DNA of 64,000 nt. Origin: Ananas comosus. Lineage: Eukaryota > Streptophyta > Magnoliopsida > Poales > Bromeliaceae. Below, one piece after another: positions 46,452 through 59,089 of this stretch. Location: positions 39,419 through 103,418 of the forward strand of contig NW_017893356.1 of NCBI RefSeq assembly GCF_001540865.1, written 5' to 3'. Every line of letters begins with the position of its first letter. The stretch's first letter is position 1. The notes below the pieces were generated by a model. The model saw only the letters and a program-made list of their open reading frames with translations. It did no database searches and was not told the DNA's origin. A program made the position numbers and the translations under genes.

Positions 46452-48209
46452 TTACGTTCGATCCTTGCAATCGATGGTGGCGTAGTACTTAGTCAACCAG
46501 TCCATGCCCAACACTACGTCAAACTCCCCGAGTTTATGCAAAGCTAACAAGTCCACGGGCATGATCCAAACTCCAATCCTAACAGGGCAACTGGGGCAAA
46601 ACTCCCGAATGTCCAAAGAATGGTCGGGTACAACGACTCGTCCCGGGTGCAACAAGGATACAAGTGGGATGCCATGCAACTCGACAAACAGCCGGTCAAT
46701 GAATGAATGCGATGCACCGGTATCAAACAAAGCTCTAGCTCGAATACCATAAAGTAAAATGATACCTGCGACCACATTCTCGGCTGCCGCCGCCTCCTCA
46801 GTCTGGGCCGCGTACATGCGCCCGCTCGGGGCCTGTCGTGACCCCTCCGCCTGTCGCAGAACTGGCGGCCGTCCTGCCTGGTGACGCGCAGAAGACGTCC
46901 CCTGGCTGGGACCTGGCGATGCTGGTGCAGATGCCGCAGATGGCGCTGGCAATGGACTCCTCTGGCAGTCCGACTGAAAGTGGCCCTCCTGGCCACACAA
47001 GAAACACCTGCCCCTGCTGCGTGAGCACTGCCGCGGGTAATGGGGACCGCCACAGATCACGCAGCGGGGAGCCTGGCGACGATCGGGTCCTCCTCGCTGG
47101 GTAGACTGGCCGCGTCCACGCGACTGGCTCCTACTCCTGGGATGCCTCGGCGGCCTCCGTGAGTGCGTCTGACTCGCACCCTCAGCCGCGGGCCTCTTGC
47201 CCTTCCCTTTCTCCAAGCTCTCGCGACGTTCCTGCAGATCCGCCGCTCCTGCCTCCACAATCAAGGCTCGATCCACAACCTCCCGGTAGGTTTGGAGGTT
47301 GGAAGACTGCACCAAACGGAAAATGGAAGGCCGCAAACCGCGCTCAAAGATGCGGGCCTTGTCCTCGTCGTCCCTCACGACAAACGGTACACAGTGTAGT
47401 ATCCGGGAGAACTCCCTCTCGTACTCAGCCACTGACCGCTCATCCTGGCGCAAGCTGCGCAGATCCTGCTCCATCTTCCTCTTAACACTGGTAGGAAAGT
47501 GGTGCGCCAGTAGAACCTCCTTGAATCTAGTCCATGTAATCGCTGCCAAGTCGGTGTTGGGGTTGTCCTGGATATCCAACCACCAACGGTAGGCCTCGCC
47601 GTCTAGAAAGTGAGTGGCGAGCCAAACTCTGTCCCGCTCCTCCACGAAAGTGTCTCGAAACAGCTTCTCCATATGCATCAACCACTTTTCGACAATCCAG
47701 TGGTCGACGTTCTCGCCATCAAACGTCCTCGGGCTGCACCTCCTAAACTCACCGAGGCGCTCCATAAGCCGATCCCGTTCGGCTCCCTCGGCCATCACAG
47801 GGAAAGCTGCTCCTGTGGCCGGTCTCTGAACAGGTAGTGCCGCAGCCACCTCCTCCCGAGGTGCGGTCGCCGGTGCCGCACGTGAAGAACTGGGCGCGGG
47901 AGACTGCGCCCTCGGAGCGACGTCCACCGCGGGTGCTGGCGGTGTGGGACCCTGGGTCTCCCTCGAAGCTGCCGCCTGCTGAAGTAGGAGGTCCTCGAGG
48001 TGCTTCATTCGCGCCTCCTGCCGCTGAGCCACCTCAGCCTGTCGCTGCACCGCTGCCGTCTGCTGTGCCAACAAATCAGTGAGAACCGCAAGCTGGGCCC
48101 TCAGGTCGCGGACCTCACTGGATCCGGAAGTAGCGGAGGTCTCGACCTCCTCGGGGTGTGCCGCATCATCCGCCCCGGCAGATTGGGAGCGTGTAATCGG
48201 CATCGTCAC
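46452..48209 (-). CDS. B gag-protease, intact frame (585 aa)
   Basis: ATG at 48,209 (MTMPITRSQSAG). Residues 30-75 form a Gln/Leu-rich predicted coiled coil, then an Ala/Pro linker to about 130. The retrotransposon gag domain is at about 145-300 (WLMHMEKLF, WLATHFLDGEAYRWW, LRQDERSVAEYEREF). Next come a basic Arg/Ser-rich stretch and zinc knuckles CVICGGPHYPRQC and CFLCGQEGHFQSDC at about 370-400. The retropepsin motif DTGASHSF starts at residue 496 and VVLGMDWL at about 570. Gag forms the particle and the knuckles bind RNA. The apparent stop at 46,452 is probably a 1-base deletion at the edge of the noisy block, since the frame would otherwise enter RT. No TAG occurs at the PR-RT boundary, unlike W and Y. 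Confidence 0.9.
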   Translation of the reverse strand: MTMPITRSQSAGADDAAHPEEVETSATSGSSEVRDLRAQLAVLTDLLAQQTAAVQRQAEVAQRQEARMKHLEDLLLQQAAASRETQGPTPPAPAVDVAPRAQSPAPSSSRAAPATAPREEVAAALPVQRPATGAAFPVMAEGAERDRLMERLGEFRRCSPRTFDGENVDHWIVEKWLMHMEKLFRDTFVEERDRVWLATHFLDGEAYRWWLDIQDNPNTDLAAITWTRFKEVLLAHHFPTSVKRKMEQDLRSLRQDERSVAEYEREFSRILHCVPFVVRDDEDKARIFERGLRPSIFRLVQSSNLQTYREVVDRALIVEAGAADLQERRESLEKGKGKRPAAEGASQTHSRRPPRHPRSRSQSRGRGQSTQRGGPDRRQAPRCVICGGPHYPRQCSRSRGRCFLCGQEGHFQSDCQRSPLPAPSAASAPASPGPSQGTSSARHQAGRPPVLRQAEGSRQAPSGRMYAAQTEEAAAAENVVAGIILLYGIRARALFDTGASHSFIDRLFVELHGIPLVSLLHPGRVVVPDHSLDIREFCPSCPVRIGVWIMPVDLLALHKLGEFDVVLGMDWLTKYYATIDCKDRT

Positions 48210-48521
48210 TACAGAACATAAAAGCGCAAGTTAGTAACCCACGCTGTCGCATCCCCGCTCAAAAAGATAAAACCCCAAATCATGAGAAAGTAAGGAAGTG
48301 TCCTTCACTACTAACTCCCGATGTTACGTTGTCGGCCGCCAACGTAACCCTCCGCGAAGTTAGAAGCCATACACTCCGATCAAACTCTAACTTTTTAGAG
48401 TTGTCATAAACCCAATCACAATACTTTCGCTCACAAGTCAATTAGACCCCGTCTCTCACGAGCCTAATTCCTATAGTCCAACCGGCCTAAGGTTCGCTAG
48501 GTCCACTAAGACTCAACCCTA

Positions 48522-48534
48522 GGCTCTGATACCA
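48522..48534 (-). other. Primer-binding site of B
   Basis: Minus sense TGGTATCAGAGCC, initiator Met tRNA type, 8 nt inside the LTR end. Confidence 0.85.
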
Positions 48535-48542
48535 AATTAATC

Positions 48543-50149
48543 TGTCACGCCCCGGGACCGGCGGAGGCCCTCCCGGTAGCGTGCCCAGACCCGCCATATG
48601 TCTACACATATAAGGCGTCTAGAAGAAAAGCGGAAGTAAAAGCAAGAGACGGAACAAATAAGAGAAGAGAAATAACTAGCAACTAATGATATCAGAGCAA
48701 ATATAGTTCTATCATCTACACCAAGGTAAAGAAGTAAAGCTAGACAGTAAAAGGAGTCATAAGAAGTACAATATCTGTCTCAAATGTACAAAAATGGTGG
48801 TCTCTAGTACACTGGTAAAACGCTCAACCTCTCGCAAAATAAAACATAAATCGAGAGGTGGACCACCTAGCAACTCGTCCTCGAAGGAAGCTAGCTCGAA
48901 GCAACTCCCTTCCCGCGATCCCTGGCCTCACCCTGCGTGGAAGGCTCTGAAAAACATCGAGAATAAGAGGGCATGAGAACTATAATTTATAGTTCCCAGT
49001 GGGCAATTACTGACCTCAGCTCATCACACCACTAGGCCCCAAAGAAAAGGGTAAGTACTATAAGCAATAATAAGAGTAATAGCAACAACAATACGAAAGC
49101 ATAATTGAAGAGCTAAACCGCTATATCTCAAGTAAACATGATGTCATGGTGATGTACATCTACGCTATCAAGATAATATGTCCAATGCATAAAGAGTAAG
49201 CTCTAACAAAGCAACCGAGTATACTACAATGCAACAATGAAACCGGCAAGTGTGCTATATGTACCAATGCTATATCATGAGCATGTCAAAGTAATCCAAC
49301 TACTAACCCTATCTAGTAGTGATTGTTCATATACAAGACCGTGTCGATTTTCATTTCCAATTAAAGACCTACCAAAGGTAGTCCAGCTTGTGCCGCCTAA
49401 GTGCCTGTGGTAGCCCAACATCCCTACTCTTGGAATGTGTCTGTCCCACTCGACCCCGTAGGCTTCTCAATACCGCACGAGCGAACATAAGTCGCGTAGG
49501 CTAACTCCGGAGTGCCGGCTTGTAGGGAGCGACCCTCACAAGCATGTGCGAATGAGCACAAATGGCAAACAAGCGTAGTCCAAGTCTCAAGTACCCAATC
49601 CTCATGTCTCTAACATGGTATAGTTACTAGCATCCCAAAGATCTTGTTTAAGTCACAATGTGAAGTTTCAATATTTTCTAGGTCTAGTGCCCCTTTATGA
49701 CACTTAGACATTTGATGTAACAAAATCTGGAGAGGCCCCTCAAAAATTCAATATTGCAACAGCCCGGACTGGGCAGTTTTCGCCCAGAGGGACCGGTCTC
49801 TCCCCCGCAGGGACCGGTCTCTCGCTGCGAACCCGAAAAACCAGCGTTCGGGAACCGGTCTCTCCCTGCGCGGGACCGGTCTCTTACTGCGAAGACGCGC
49901 TCGGGGACCGGTCTCGCCCGCCAGGGACCGGTTGCCTCAAGGCTGCCGCAGTACTGCTCACTAGGGGAACCGGTCTCTCCTTCCAGGGACCGGTCCACGA
50001 GAGTAAAAACTCTCAGGACTGTCCAAAGTTCCAGATTTTCGAACTTTTTAGGTCGGAAAATATTCCACAACCCTCCACCAAGTGTGGAAAAGCTCGAAAT
50101 ACATCCAAACACTCGAACCTCGCAATTTGCAAAGGTCCAGTGTGTTACA
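48543..50149 (-). mobile_element. B 5' LTR, 1,607 bp, with internal deletion
   Basis: TGTCACGCCCCGGGACC ... GTGTGTTACA. It is shorter than the 3' LTR by about 0.9 kb because of a gap at about 49,721 (GATGTAAC joined to AAAATCTGG). GGGACCGGTCTC-type palindromes lie at 49,788-50,000. The conserved hairpin is at 48,974-49,004. The end also matches solo Z (59,383) and the LTR at 2,286, so B, Z and those share a family. Confidence 0.85.
48974..49004 (-). promoter_or_regulatory. Conserved LTR motif and hairpin (B)
   Basis: Minus sense GCCCACTGGGAACTATAA then the complementary arm; GAACTATAA and TTATAGTTC form a perfect 19-nt palindrome with one central base. About 430 nt before the LTR 3' end. Confidence 0.65.
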
Positions 50150-52579
50150 ATGCCCCGGCAGCATTTATGGACTTGATGAATCGAGTCTTTCGACCGTTAT
50201 TGGACAAGTGCGTTGTGGTGTTTATCGAGGACGTTTTGGTGTATTCGCGGAGTGAAGAAGAGCACAAGAAGAAGAGCACGAGAAACATTTGAGAACCGTG
50301 TTGCAAATACTCCGGAACGAGAAGCTTTATGCTAAGCTCAAGAAATGCGAGTTTTGGCTTTCGGAGGTGACCTTCTTAGGCCATGTGATATCCGGGAGCG
50401 GAGTCTCGATTGATCCGAGAAAGATTGAGGCGATTCGAGATTGGCCTCGTCCGACGAGTGTGGCGGAAGTTCGCAGTTTCCTCGGGCTGGCGGGCTACTA
50501 TCGGTGATTTGTGGAGGGGTTTGCGAAGTTGAGTACTCCTCTCACACGCCTTACGCATAAGGGAGTAAGATTTGATTGGAGCGACGGTTGCGACCAAAGC
50601 TTCCAAGAGTTAAAAGAGAAGTTGACGACTACCCCGGTACTTGCGTTGCCAACATCGGGAGAGAGCTTCGTGGTGTATAGTGATGCTTCCTACACTGGTC
50701 TTCGGTGTGTTCTTATGCAAAATGGGTGAGTCATTGCGTATGCTTCGCGCCAGTTGAAAAGCTATGAGTAGAACTACCCGATACATGATCTTGAGTTAGC
50801 GGCGGTCATTTTCGTGCTAAAGCTATGGAGGCACTATCTCTACGGTGAGCATTGTGAGGTGTATACTGATCATAAGAGCCTCAAGTACTTGTTCACCCAG
50901 AAAGAGTTGAACATGCAGCAGCGGCAGTTGTTAGAGTTGTTGAAGGATTACGATCTTACTATCCTATACCACCTCGGGAAGGCCAATGTCGTGGCCGATG
51001 CGCTAAGTAGGAAGTCTGTTGAGAACTTAGCGACGGCGGTTACTATTCAGCCGTTGTTGTACAGAGAAATGCAACCGTTTGGATTGGAAGTGGTGGCGCC
51101 GGAGGTTCCAACTATCTTGGCGGCACTAGTGGTACGACCGACCTTATTGGAGCGAATCAAAGAGCAGCAGGTTGATGATCCGTATCTCCAAAAGGTGCGA
51201 AATGACATTGATGGCGGGCGCGCTGGTGACTTCGGTGTGGGATCAGACGGTGCACTACGGTTCAGAAACTGATTGTGTGTGCCCAAAGACGATGAAATTC
51301 GTAAGATGGTGTTGCGAGAGGTACATCATTCCCCGTATAGTATTCACCCGGGTGGCACTAAGATGTACAGAGATCTAAAGCTACATTACTGGTGGCCGGG
51401 TATGAAGAAGGACATTGGGGAATTCATGGCGCAGTGTTTGACGTGCCAACAAGTAAAGGCCGAGCGTCGATTTCCCGCCGGAAAGTTGCACAGCTTACGA
51501 ATCCCCGTGTGGAAATAGGAGGATATGGCGATGGACTTTGTGGTCGGACTACCCCGATCGCAAGCTGGACATGATGCTATTTGGGTGGTTGTGGACCGAT
51601 TGACGAAGTCGGCTTATTTCTTGCCGATCCATACCACGTGGTCAGGAGACAAGTTAGCACAGGTCTACTTGGATGAGGTAGTGAGATTGCATGGGGTCCC
51701 GTTATCGATTGTATCAGATCGAGATTCCCGATTCACTTCTCATTTCTGGAAGAGCTTGCAGGATACTCTAGGCACGCGGTTCGATTTCAATACAGCATTT
51801 CATCCTCAGAGTGAAGGCCAGTCAGAGAGGACAATTCAGATACTCGAGGATATGTTGCGAGCGTATGTACTCGATTACGGTGGAAGGTGGCATGAGCATT
51901 TGCCGATGGCGGAGTTCGCTTACAATAACAGTTATCAGGGAAGTATAGCGATGGCGCCGTTTGAGGCACTTTATGGTCGAAAGTGTCGCTCTCCCATCCA
52001 TTAGAGCGAAGTGGATGAAAGAGTCGCCCTTGGTCCGGATGTGGTGCGAGAGGCGGAAGAGAAAGTCCGTCTTGCTCGCCAAAGGTTAATGACGGCACAA
52101 TCGCGACAACGAAGTTATGCGAATAAGCGCCGAAAGGATTTGGAATTCGCGGTTGGCGACCGTGTATTTCTTAAGGTGTCGCCAATGCAGGGGGTAAAGC
52201 GGTTTGGCATTCGGGGGAAGCTTAGTCCCCTGTACATTGACCCTTATGAGATTTTGGAGCGAATTGGGCCGGTGGGTACAAGTTAGCATTGCCGCTGAAG
52301 CTTGCGGGAGTGCATAATGTATTTCACGTCTCGAATCTTCGCAAGTATTTCCGTGACTCCTCACATGTGTTGGAGTATGAGCCGGTTGAGTTGCATGAGG
52401 ATGTCACTTACGAGGAATTCCCGGTGAGCATTCTTGCTCGAGCGGAGCGGAAGTTAAGGAAACGGACTATTCCGTATGTCAAAGTGCAATGGAGTAATCA
52501 CTCGAGGCGTGAATCCACATGGGAACTCGAGGAGAAAATGCGCGAGGTTTATCCTCACTTGTTCGATCAAGTGAGCTAA
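50150..52579 (+). pseudogene. X pol from mid-RT to chromodomain (disabled)
   Basis: Resumes at [11 protein letters not shown]. The RT catalytic box reads FIEDVLVYS, a D-to-E change. A short duplication at about 50,255-50,285 shifts frame. Then RNase H, zinc finger (HHSPYSIHPGG...CLTCQQ), integrase core (DFVVGLP, SDRDSRF, GQSERT) and a chromodomain-like end (VKVQWSNH, STWELEE). Stops: TGA 50,505, TGA 50,727, TAG 50,769, TGA 51,270, TAG 51,516, TAG 52,002, plus a frameshift near 52,286. Several replace Trp or Arg codons found in other copies, as expected from methyl-C deamination. Confidence 0.9.
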
Positions 52580-52627
52580 GGTACGTGTCGAGTTTTGCGG
52601 ACGAAACTGTTTTTATGGGGTGGGGAA

Positions 52628-55029
52628 TGTAACGTATCACTTCCCCGTAAAAGTGTGCCGAGTTTCGTCGAAACGAGCGGAATGCGGAGTTGGACAAGTT
52701 AGAACGAGCTACAATGGGTTCTAAGACCTTTAGGGTCATTGTATAGGGTGTGTGGACCCATGAGAGCAAGCCTGTGAAAATCTAGCTAAGTACCAAAATT
52801 TGTGCTCTCGGGGTCCGGACCCTAGCAGCAGGGTCCGGACCTCGTATGCGTGAAATGCCCTGCGCGAGCAGGCTAGTGGGGTTTTGCTCTCGGGGTTCGA
52901 ACCCTAGGTGCAGGGTCCGGACCCCGTACGCGAAATCTGCCCTGAGTGGGCTGCCAGAGTGTGGTATTACTCTCGAGGTCCGGACCTTATCTTCAGGGTC
53001 CGGACCCCGCATGCGAAAAATGCCCAGTGAGGGCTGTTGTGAAAAATGGAAAAAAATGGGTTTAAGTGTTATTGTCACATAAGAGGGGTGTATAGAAGTG
53101 AATGGTATTGAGGGAGAGCTCATTTGCTCTCATTCTAATAGCTAGGGCATCCCTCTCTCTCTCTAAAAACCCTCTTTCTCTCTTTCCTTCTCTCTAGATC
53201 TTGAGCAAAGGGAGGAGTTTTGGAGGAGAAGGCTTGGAGAAAAAGCTTCCCAAGGTGGTGGCAAGCTTGTGCAAGGGCTTTGAAGGAAAGCTTTGAACCC
53301 TAAGTAAGTTTTTGAGGATTTCTAGGGTTTCCAAGTTAGGGCTTGGGTTTGTTTCCTTCTAGCATGCTTCTAGGAGGTGATTAGAGGATTTTTCCCCCAT
53401 AGTGTTTGTGCTAGGGACCTTGATGGGGAAGATGATATTGTATAAGGACCTAACTTTAGGGTTTTGTAATTTTGAGGTTCAATCATGGGATTGATCTCAT
53501 TTTAACCTAATTGGTAGGTCAACAAGCGCGTTCGTACGCTCGGTTCGGCGATACGACGAGCGAGCGCGGAGATATTGGGAAAAGAAGCTAAATTGGTACA
53601 GATTGCCGCAGCTCGCGGCGAAAGCATCTAAAATTTGTGGAAATAGGACCGCGGCATCCTTGCATACCCAAAAGGTGGGGGGTGCTGTCCGGAAACACTG
53701 GATCTCTTTCTATGTCTATGTCACTCCATTTGAGCATATCGATGATAGCATTCATGCATGTAGGGTAGCTTGTTATGTGTTCATGGTTGAAATACATTTA
53801 GATGCTTAAAGAATATGTGAAATGATAAAGAACCATATGATCTATGTGTGAAAGAACCCTATGTGTATTGAATGCGAGAACGGACTATGACAATAGTAAA
53901 CAAAGGTGACATTGACATTAGTGACCAGATTGGCACAAAAAATATAATGATTAAACAAAGTTTAGCTTAATGTGGCATCAGGACCATTATGACTCAGAAT
54001 TGGTGGTATCTATATATAATATGGTAGATCCTATCATTGGCATCGAGATATTGTGGCATGAGACAGGTTTGGCTATACCTCCTCAAATTGAGGATGGGAT
54101 CATACTCACATGTATTGGTTCCGGCTTGAGTGAGGTAGCTCCTCCTCAAGCGGTGTACTCCGGAGTGTAGACACCATGGGTGAGAGTGCCCCGGCAAAGA
54201 TCCCTCAGGCGACAGTGCTATGTACCTTCCTCGGTAGATGGGATGGATCTCTCGAGGGCATTTCCAAATGCTAATCCCGGTAGATGGGATAGGTGAGGTG
54301 TGAGTTGGGGTGAACATGATAAACCCTGGAAAGATTGGGTAAAAGCCAAGTAAAAAGAGGAATGGACATGCATGGATCAGATTCATGTATTTGATTATCT
54401 ATCTATCTGTTGACAGTTGTTTTGCGGGCATTGTATTAGTAATTGCATTAGATGGTTTGATATCTACTTTTATTGAAATACATGTGCCTGAAATAGACCT
54501 AGTAGAAGAATCGGCGCGGTCGGCGGCCGAACCCACTGGGAACTTCTTCTAGTTCTCATTACCACTAACCCTGCAGATCCGTACACGAGCGGGGCGGCGG
54601 AGGATCGATTCAAAAGTATCACGCCGTAGATAGCGGCCCTCGGTGTATAGGCATACCTTACATTTTGTATACTCAACTTTTGTATGTTGAACTAATGTTG
54701 TAAAGGATGTAAAACCCTATGTTTTGGTTAAAGGTAAAAGTGATGTAAATAATTGATAAAAGCATGAATGTAAATGTAATAGTTTACTTGTGTTTGATAC
54801 AAATGTAATCAAATGACTTGTATGTTGAATGCTTAGATAGTTTCGATGCTTTCACTTGGGGTTGTTGTTGTTTGCCCTCGTGCAAACCTTGTATATCTTG
54901 CAATTTCTTTGTTGACTTGCTTGTAATGTACATGTTGTTGGAGCCTTGGGCAGATAGGGATGGTGCTGTCCGTTCGGCGTCTGTTACGTGCTCGAATCCA
55001 ACCAAATTGGCGGAGCTCGGGGCGTGACA
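52628..55029 (+). mobile_element. X 3' LTR, complete (2,402 bp)
   Basis: Preceded by polypurine tract ATGGGGTGGGGAA (52,615-52,627). Starts TGTAACGTATCAC; palindrome array at 52,802-53,010; CT-rich leader 53,150-53,198; conserved hairpin at 54,531-54,559; ends GGGGCGTGACA. Followed by TSD CACAT. Confidence 0.9.
54531..54559 (+). promoter_or_regulatory. Conserved LTR motif and hairpin (X)
   Basis: CCCACTGGGAACT with arms GAACT and AGTTC around a 6-nt loop. About 470 nt before the LTR end. Confidence 0.65.
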
Positions 55030-56596
55030 CACATGATCTCAAAATGTCGTGACACACATAATATTTCCTCCAAAAATATAAGCTTTTTACATTAAACCAT
55101 AAGTTCTCTTTACAACATTTATCATGTTCATAATACTAACATCATCAAAAACAAAAGATGACATATAAAGGGTATGCAACTAAACAAAATATGAAATCAA
55201 CTCGGGTGGTCACTGTCTATGGTGCGATATCTTTACCGCGATCGTCGGCCGGCTCACTCGGTCCCGACTCTGTGGAAATAGTGGAGTGAGAACTACAACA
55301 AAGTTCCCAGTGGGTTCGGCTGCCGACCTCGCCGACTTTCCCACTAGGTCTAAATAAGGCATAATAGAAGAATAGCAGATAGATAGTAACCAACTAAACA
55401 AATGCAGCTAATATGCCTGAACAAAATATAATCCATGCTATGCTCAAATAGAATGCTCATGATGAATGCAAGATCACTTTCCAATTCTAATCCTCTTGGC
55501 TAACCCGTAGGTTTCGCCCTCAATAGACTCACCAACTCAAATCCCTACTATCGGGGAGATACTCGCTTCGACCAGACGGGACCGTCCTCTGGGGAGATAC
55601 TGGCTACAACCTAGTGATAATTACTCCGGAGCTCATCGCTCGAGAGGGTGCGACCGCCTTCAAGCCAAGACTTATAGGTGAGTATGATCCAATCCTTAAC
55701 TTTAAGGATGTCAAATTCAATCCATTCTTTAACTATAAGGACGCTATGTCACATATGCCATTTTCTTGCATTCTATAACTTTCATTAGTACCGCACACTA
55801 AATGTTCTTTATTCTTATTCTCATGCATTCTTGACTCGTTAATACCACACACACTATGTGTTTATCTCTAGCATTCAATACTCTTTGATGACACACTTGT
55901 ACACTAGCATTCAAAATTCATTGATGCCATTCAACTATCGATGTCATAATGTCATTTGTTCTCTATGTCATCTAGGTCTTTGCCACCATTATGCATATAT
56001 GGGGTTTTACATGTTCTCAAAAATTCACAACATTTTATATGCATCTTATACTCAAAGCATGCAATTATATATACTCACTCATCCTATAATGCATGATGCT
56101 CAATATACACATATGCTCAAGAAATGATATTTTAGACATAAAAGAAAATTCGAGAATTTTGGAAAGCACCACCTACTTCGTATGGTTGTAAAGGTGCTAC
56201 GGTTCAAGTTTCGTGATTTTTGGGCGCCTATTCTCTCGCCTGCGGCAAAACGAAGCCAAATTAGGCTTTTTCTCAATAGTTTTACGTAGACTCGTCGGAT
56301 CGGCGAACCGAGTCCACCAACGAGTTAGAAATACCCGCAATTTGGTTTCTACAAGGTCAATTTACCTTTAAACTGACTTAGGGCAAAAGCCCCAATTTTT
56401 GGTGCCCTAATAATGTCATATATCACAATACACCATATTGATCTCTAAGGTAATAAAAAACAAGCTTACTTCCCTCTAGAGGTTTAACTTAAACTATTTC
56501 TAGGTATCCAAACCATTCTTAGGGCATATAAAACAAACCCTAGAATTCTACCATGAGAGCTCATGGAGAAACATGGGTTTTCATGGATTCCATGGT
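55030..56596 (-). mobile_element. W 5' LTR, second piece
   Basis: Resumes after X with TSD CACAT. It contains the motif and hairpin at 55,287-55,315 (minus). From 56,263 it matches the W 3' LTR at 26,290 onward (AGGCTTTTTCTCAATAGT). Interrupted at 56,597. Confidence 0.8.
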
Positions 56597-59089
56597 TGTC
56601 ACGCCCCGTAGCCGATACCAATTTGGGCCGGCTCGGACACGTCGAACAGACGCCGAACGGACTGAGTTTCCCCCGTCGGCCCAAGGCTCATCACTTGTAC
56701 ATTTTCAAATAGAGAAAAGCACTAGCGGAAACAAACATAAACGGCTTACACGAGGATAAGCAATAGCCAAGAGTGAAAGAAAGGAACTAAACGTCTACAC
56801 AAGTTCTATGATTCGCTTTAGATCATATACATATATCCATTTCATCAAACTTGTACATTCATAAAGTCTTTACATTTCATTACATCAGTTGCATCATTTC
56901 TTTTTACATCACATTGCCTCAAAACAAAACTTTACATTTTTTACTTTACATTAAACATCTTCACGTACAAAAGATGACAATAAGGTAGCTACTAACAAAG
57001 TATGAAATAACCCAACTCTGGTAGCCTTTGACTATGGTGTGATACCTTTACCACGGTCGCTCGCCGGCTCGCTCGGTCCCGGCTCTGTGGAAATGGTGGG
57101 GTGAGAACTACAAAAAAGTTCCCAGTGGGTTCGGCCCCAATCTCACCGACTTTCCCACTAGGACTAACTCAGGCATAATAGAAAGGATAAGCAGAATAGT
57201 AACCAAACTATGATCTTGATGCTAATATGCCTGAACAATAAAGCAAGAAATATGCTCAATGTAAATCATGCAACTATGCAAGTTCTTTGTTCCTTACTCT
57301 TTATTCTTTAATCTTTGTTCTTTGTTCTTTAATCTCACGGCTAATCCGGGGGTTTCGCCACATTAACTTACCCACATTAAGTCTATCATCGCGGGCCCTC
57401 AGTTGCCTCCAGCTAAGACCGTCCTCGGGTTGACTCCAACCCGTGATGCAAAACTCCGGAGCGCATCGCTCGAGGGGGAGCTACCGCCCTCGAGCACGGA
57501 ACTCATAACAAGTATGATCGATCCTTAACTCTAAGGATATATAGTTCAATCATTGTCTTTACACTAACTCTAGTGTTCTTTACATCACTTTATTTTGCTA
57601 ACTCTAGCAATCATCGTTCTTTAACTTTACTCGTTCTTTATGCCACTTTCATTTTCTTTACTTGTCTCTAATCATTATCATTATTCTTTGCGTCACATTT
57701 CTCTTTGATGCCACACACACTAACTCTAGTGTCATATTACTTTACATTGTCGGATGCCACTCGATCTATGTTTTATTGTGTCACTTTGTTCTTTCGTCTC
57801 ATTGGGTGCTCACATTATATCTCATGTATACATATAGAGTTGAATAGGTTCTCAAATATTTCGAATAGCATGTGTACTCACATCATGCAAAATTCACATA
57901 TATAACATCACATCTACCCTATAATGCATGCAACAACATAAGTATATGCTCAATTGAATGACATATTAGGCATAGGGGGAATTCCAACAAGTTTGGATAG
58001 CACGACCCACCTCGTAGGCGTACAAGGATGTTACAATAATTTTTCTCGGGATTTTTAGACTCCTCGCTCGTCACCTGCGGCAAAACGAAGCCAAATTAGG
58101 CCTTTTTTGCTCATATCATTACATAGACTTTTCGTTTCGGCAAACCGAGCGCACCAACGCGTTCGTTTGGTCCCCAATTAGATTTCTACAGGGTTAATTT
58201 CGCTTTGAAATCCTCTCGAGCAAAAGCCCCAAATTTGGGTGCCTTAGCTCCATAGCATATATCAAACCTAGGGATTGATCTCCTTCGGAAGCAAAAGAAG
58301 CTTCAATCCACTCTAGAGACTCCATTAAAACCATTCCTAGGTTAATCAAATCCCTAGTTTGGGTTCTACCATGAATAGGGTTCAAGCTTACCTCTAAGCT
58401 TGCTCCCATGTTACTGCAAAGAGAAAGAAGAGGAAGTAGCTCTACTCCTTAGCTTCTTCTTCACCTTCTACTCCTTCTCCTTCTTCTCCTTTTCCCTTTC
58501 TTTCCTTTCTTATTTCTTTTCTTTCTTCTCTTCTTTGTCTTCTAGAGAGAGAAAGAGAGAGATATGAGGGTTGGAGTGGGAGAGAATGAGAGAAAATATC
58601 TCTTGACCCCTCCACATAGTACACATAAGGCACTTTTGCATTTAAACCCCTCAGCTTTCACTATATGACACTGCTCGGATTGGGCAGATCGCGGGCTCGG
58701 GGACTGGTCTCCCCGACAAGGGACCGGTCCCAGAGAGCTCTCCCCGCGGGCAGCCAGGGCCCCCGCGCAATGCAACTGGTCTCTCCCCGCAGGGACCGGT
58801 CTCTCCCCGCAAGGACCGGTTCCCGGGAGCTGGTTTTCTGGGACTTAGCCGATTTTTCAGCTTTCTCAGTTCTCACGAGTTCGGGGACCGGTCTCTTCTA
58901 CCAAGGACCAGTCCCCGAGAGCTCAAAACCTACAAAATACAGATTTTTGATTCTTTAGCTCTCGAAAACCTCCCACAATGCACTTTTACTCATTCTAACA
59001 CCTTCGGACTTTCCGAAGTGTACTATTCTCGCACTTTGGTCAATTTGACTAAAGTTCGATATTTATTTCCGAATTTTTGGTATATTACA
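56597..59089 (-). mobile_element. Solo LTR of Y family, reversed
   Basis: TGTCACGCCCCGTAGCC ... GGTATATTACA, 2,493 bp, flanked by perfect TSD ATGGT (56,592-56,596 and 59,090-59,094). The undisturbed target TTTATGGTCTCAACAAGG is at 26,621-26,638. GGGACCGGTC-type palindromes lie at 58,696-58,915; hairpin at 57,102-57,129. No internal region, so the two LTRs recombined and left one. Confidence 0.9.

Larger units (their letters stand above)
41006..50149 (-). mobile_element. Element B, chromovirus, about 9.1 kb, nested in X RT
   Basis: The two LTRs are in the same orientation (48,543-50,149 is 5'; 41,006-43,505 is 3'). Between them are a primer site, an intact gag-protease frame and a pol region in indel-dense sequence. 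The host RT reads across the element once it is removed, with TSD ATGCC (one mismatch on the left, in the noisy block). It may be structurally complete, and the only one here with clean gag. Confidence 0.85.
32785..55029 (+). mobile_element. Element X, with Y and B nested inside it
   Basis: Bounded by TGTAACGTATCAC and ...GGGGCGTGACA and by identical 5-bp TSDs CACAT (32,780-32,784 and 55,030-55,034). Pieces: 5' LTR start 32,785-33,558, RT part 40,436-41,005, pol remainder 50,150-52,579, 3' LTR 52,628-55,029. The rest of the 5' LTR, primer site, gag and protease are not in the window. They were deleted or lost in assembly at about 40,435. The LTR pieces at the two ends differ by only a few percent by eye, so X is fairly young. 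Confidence 0.85.
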
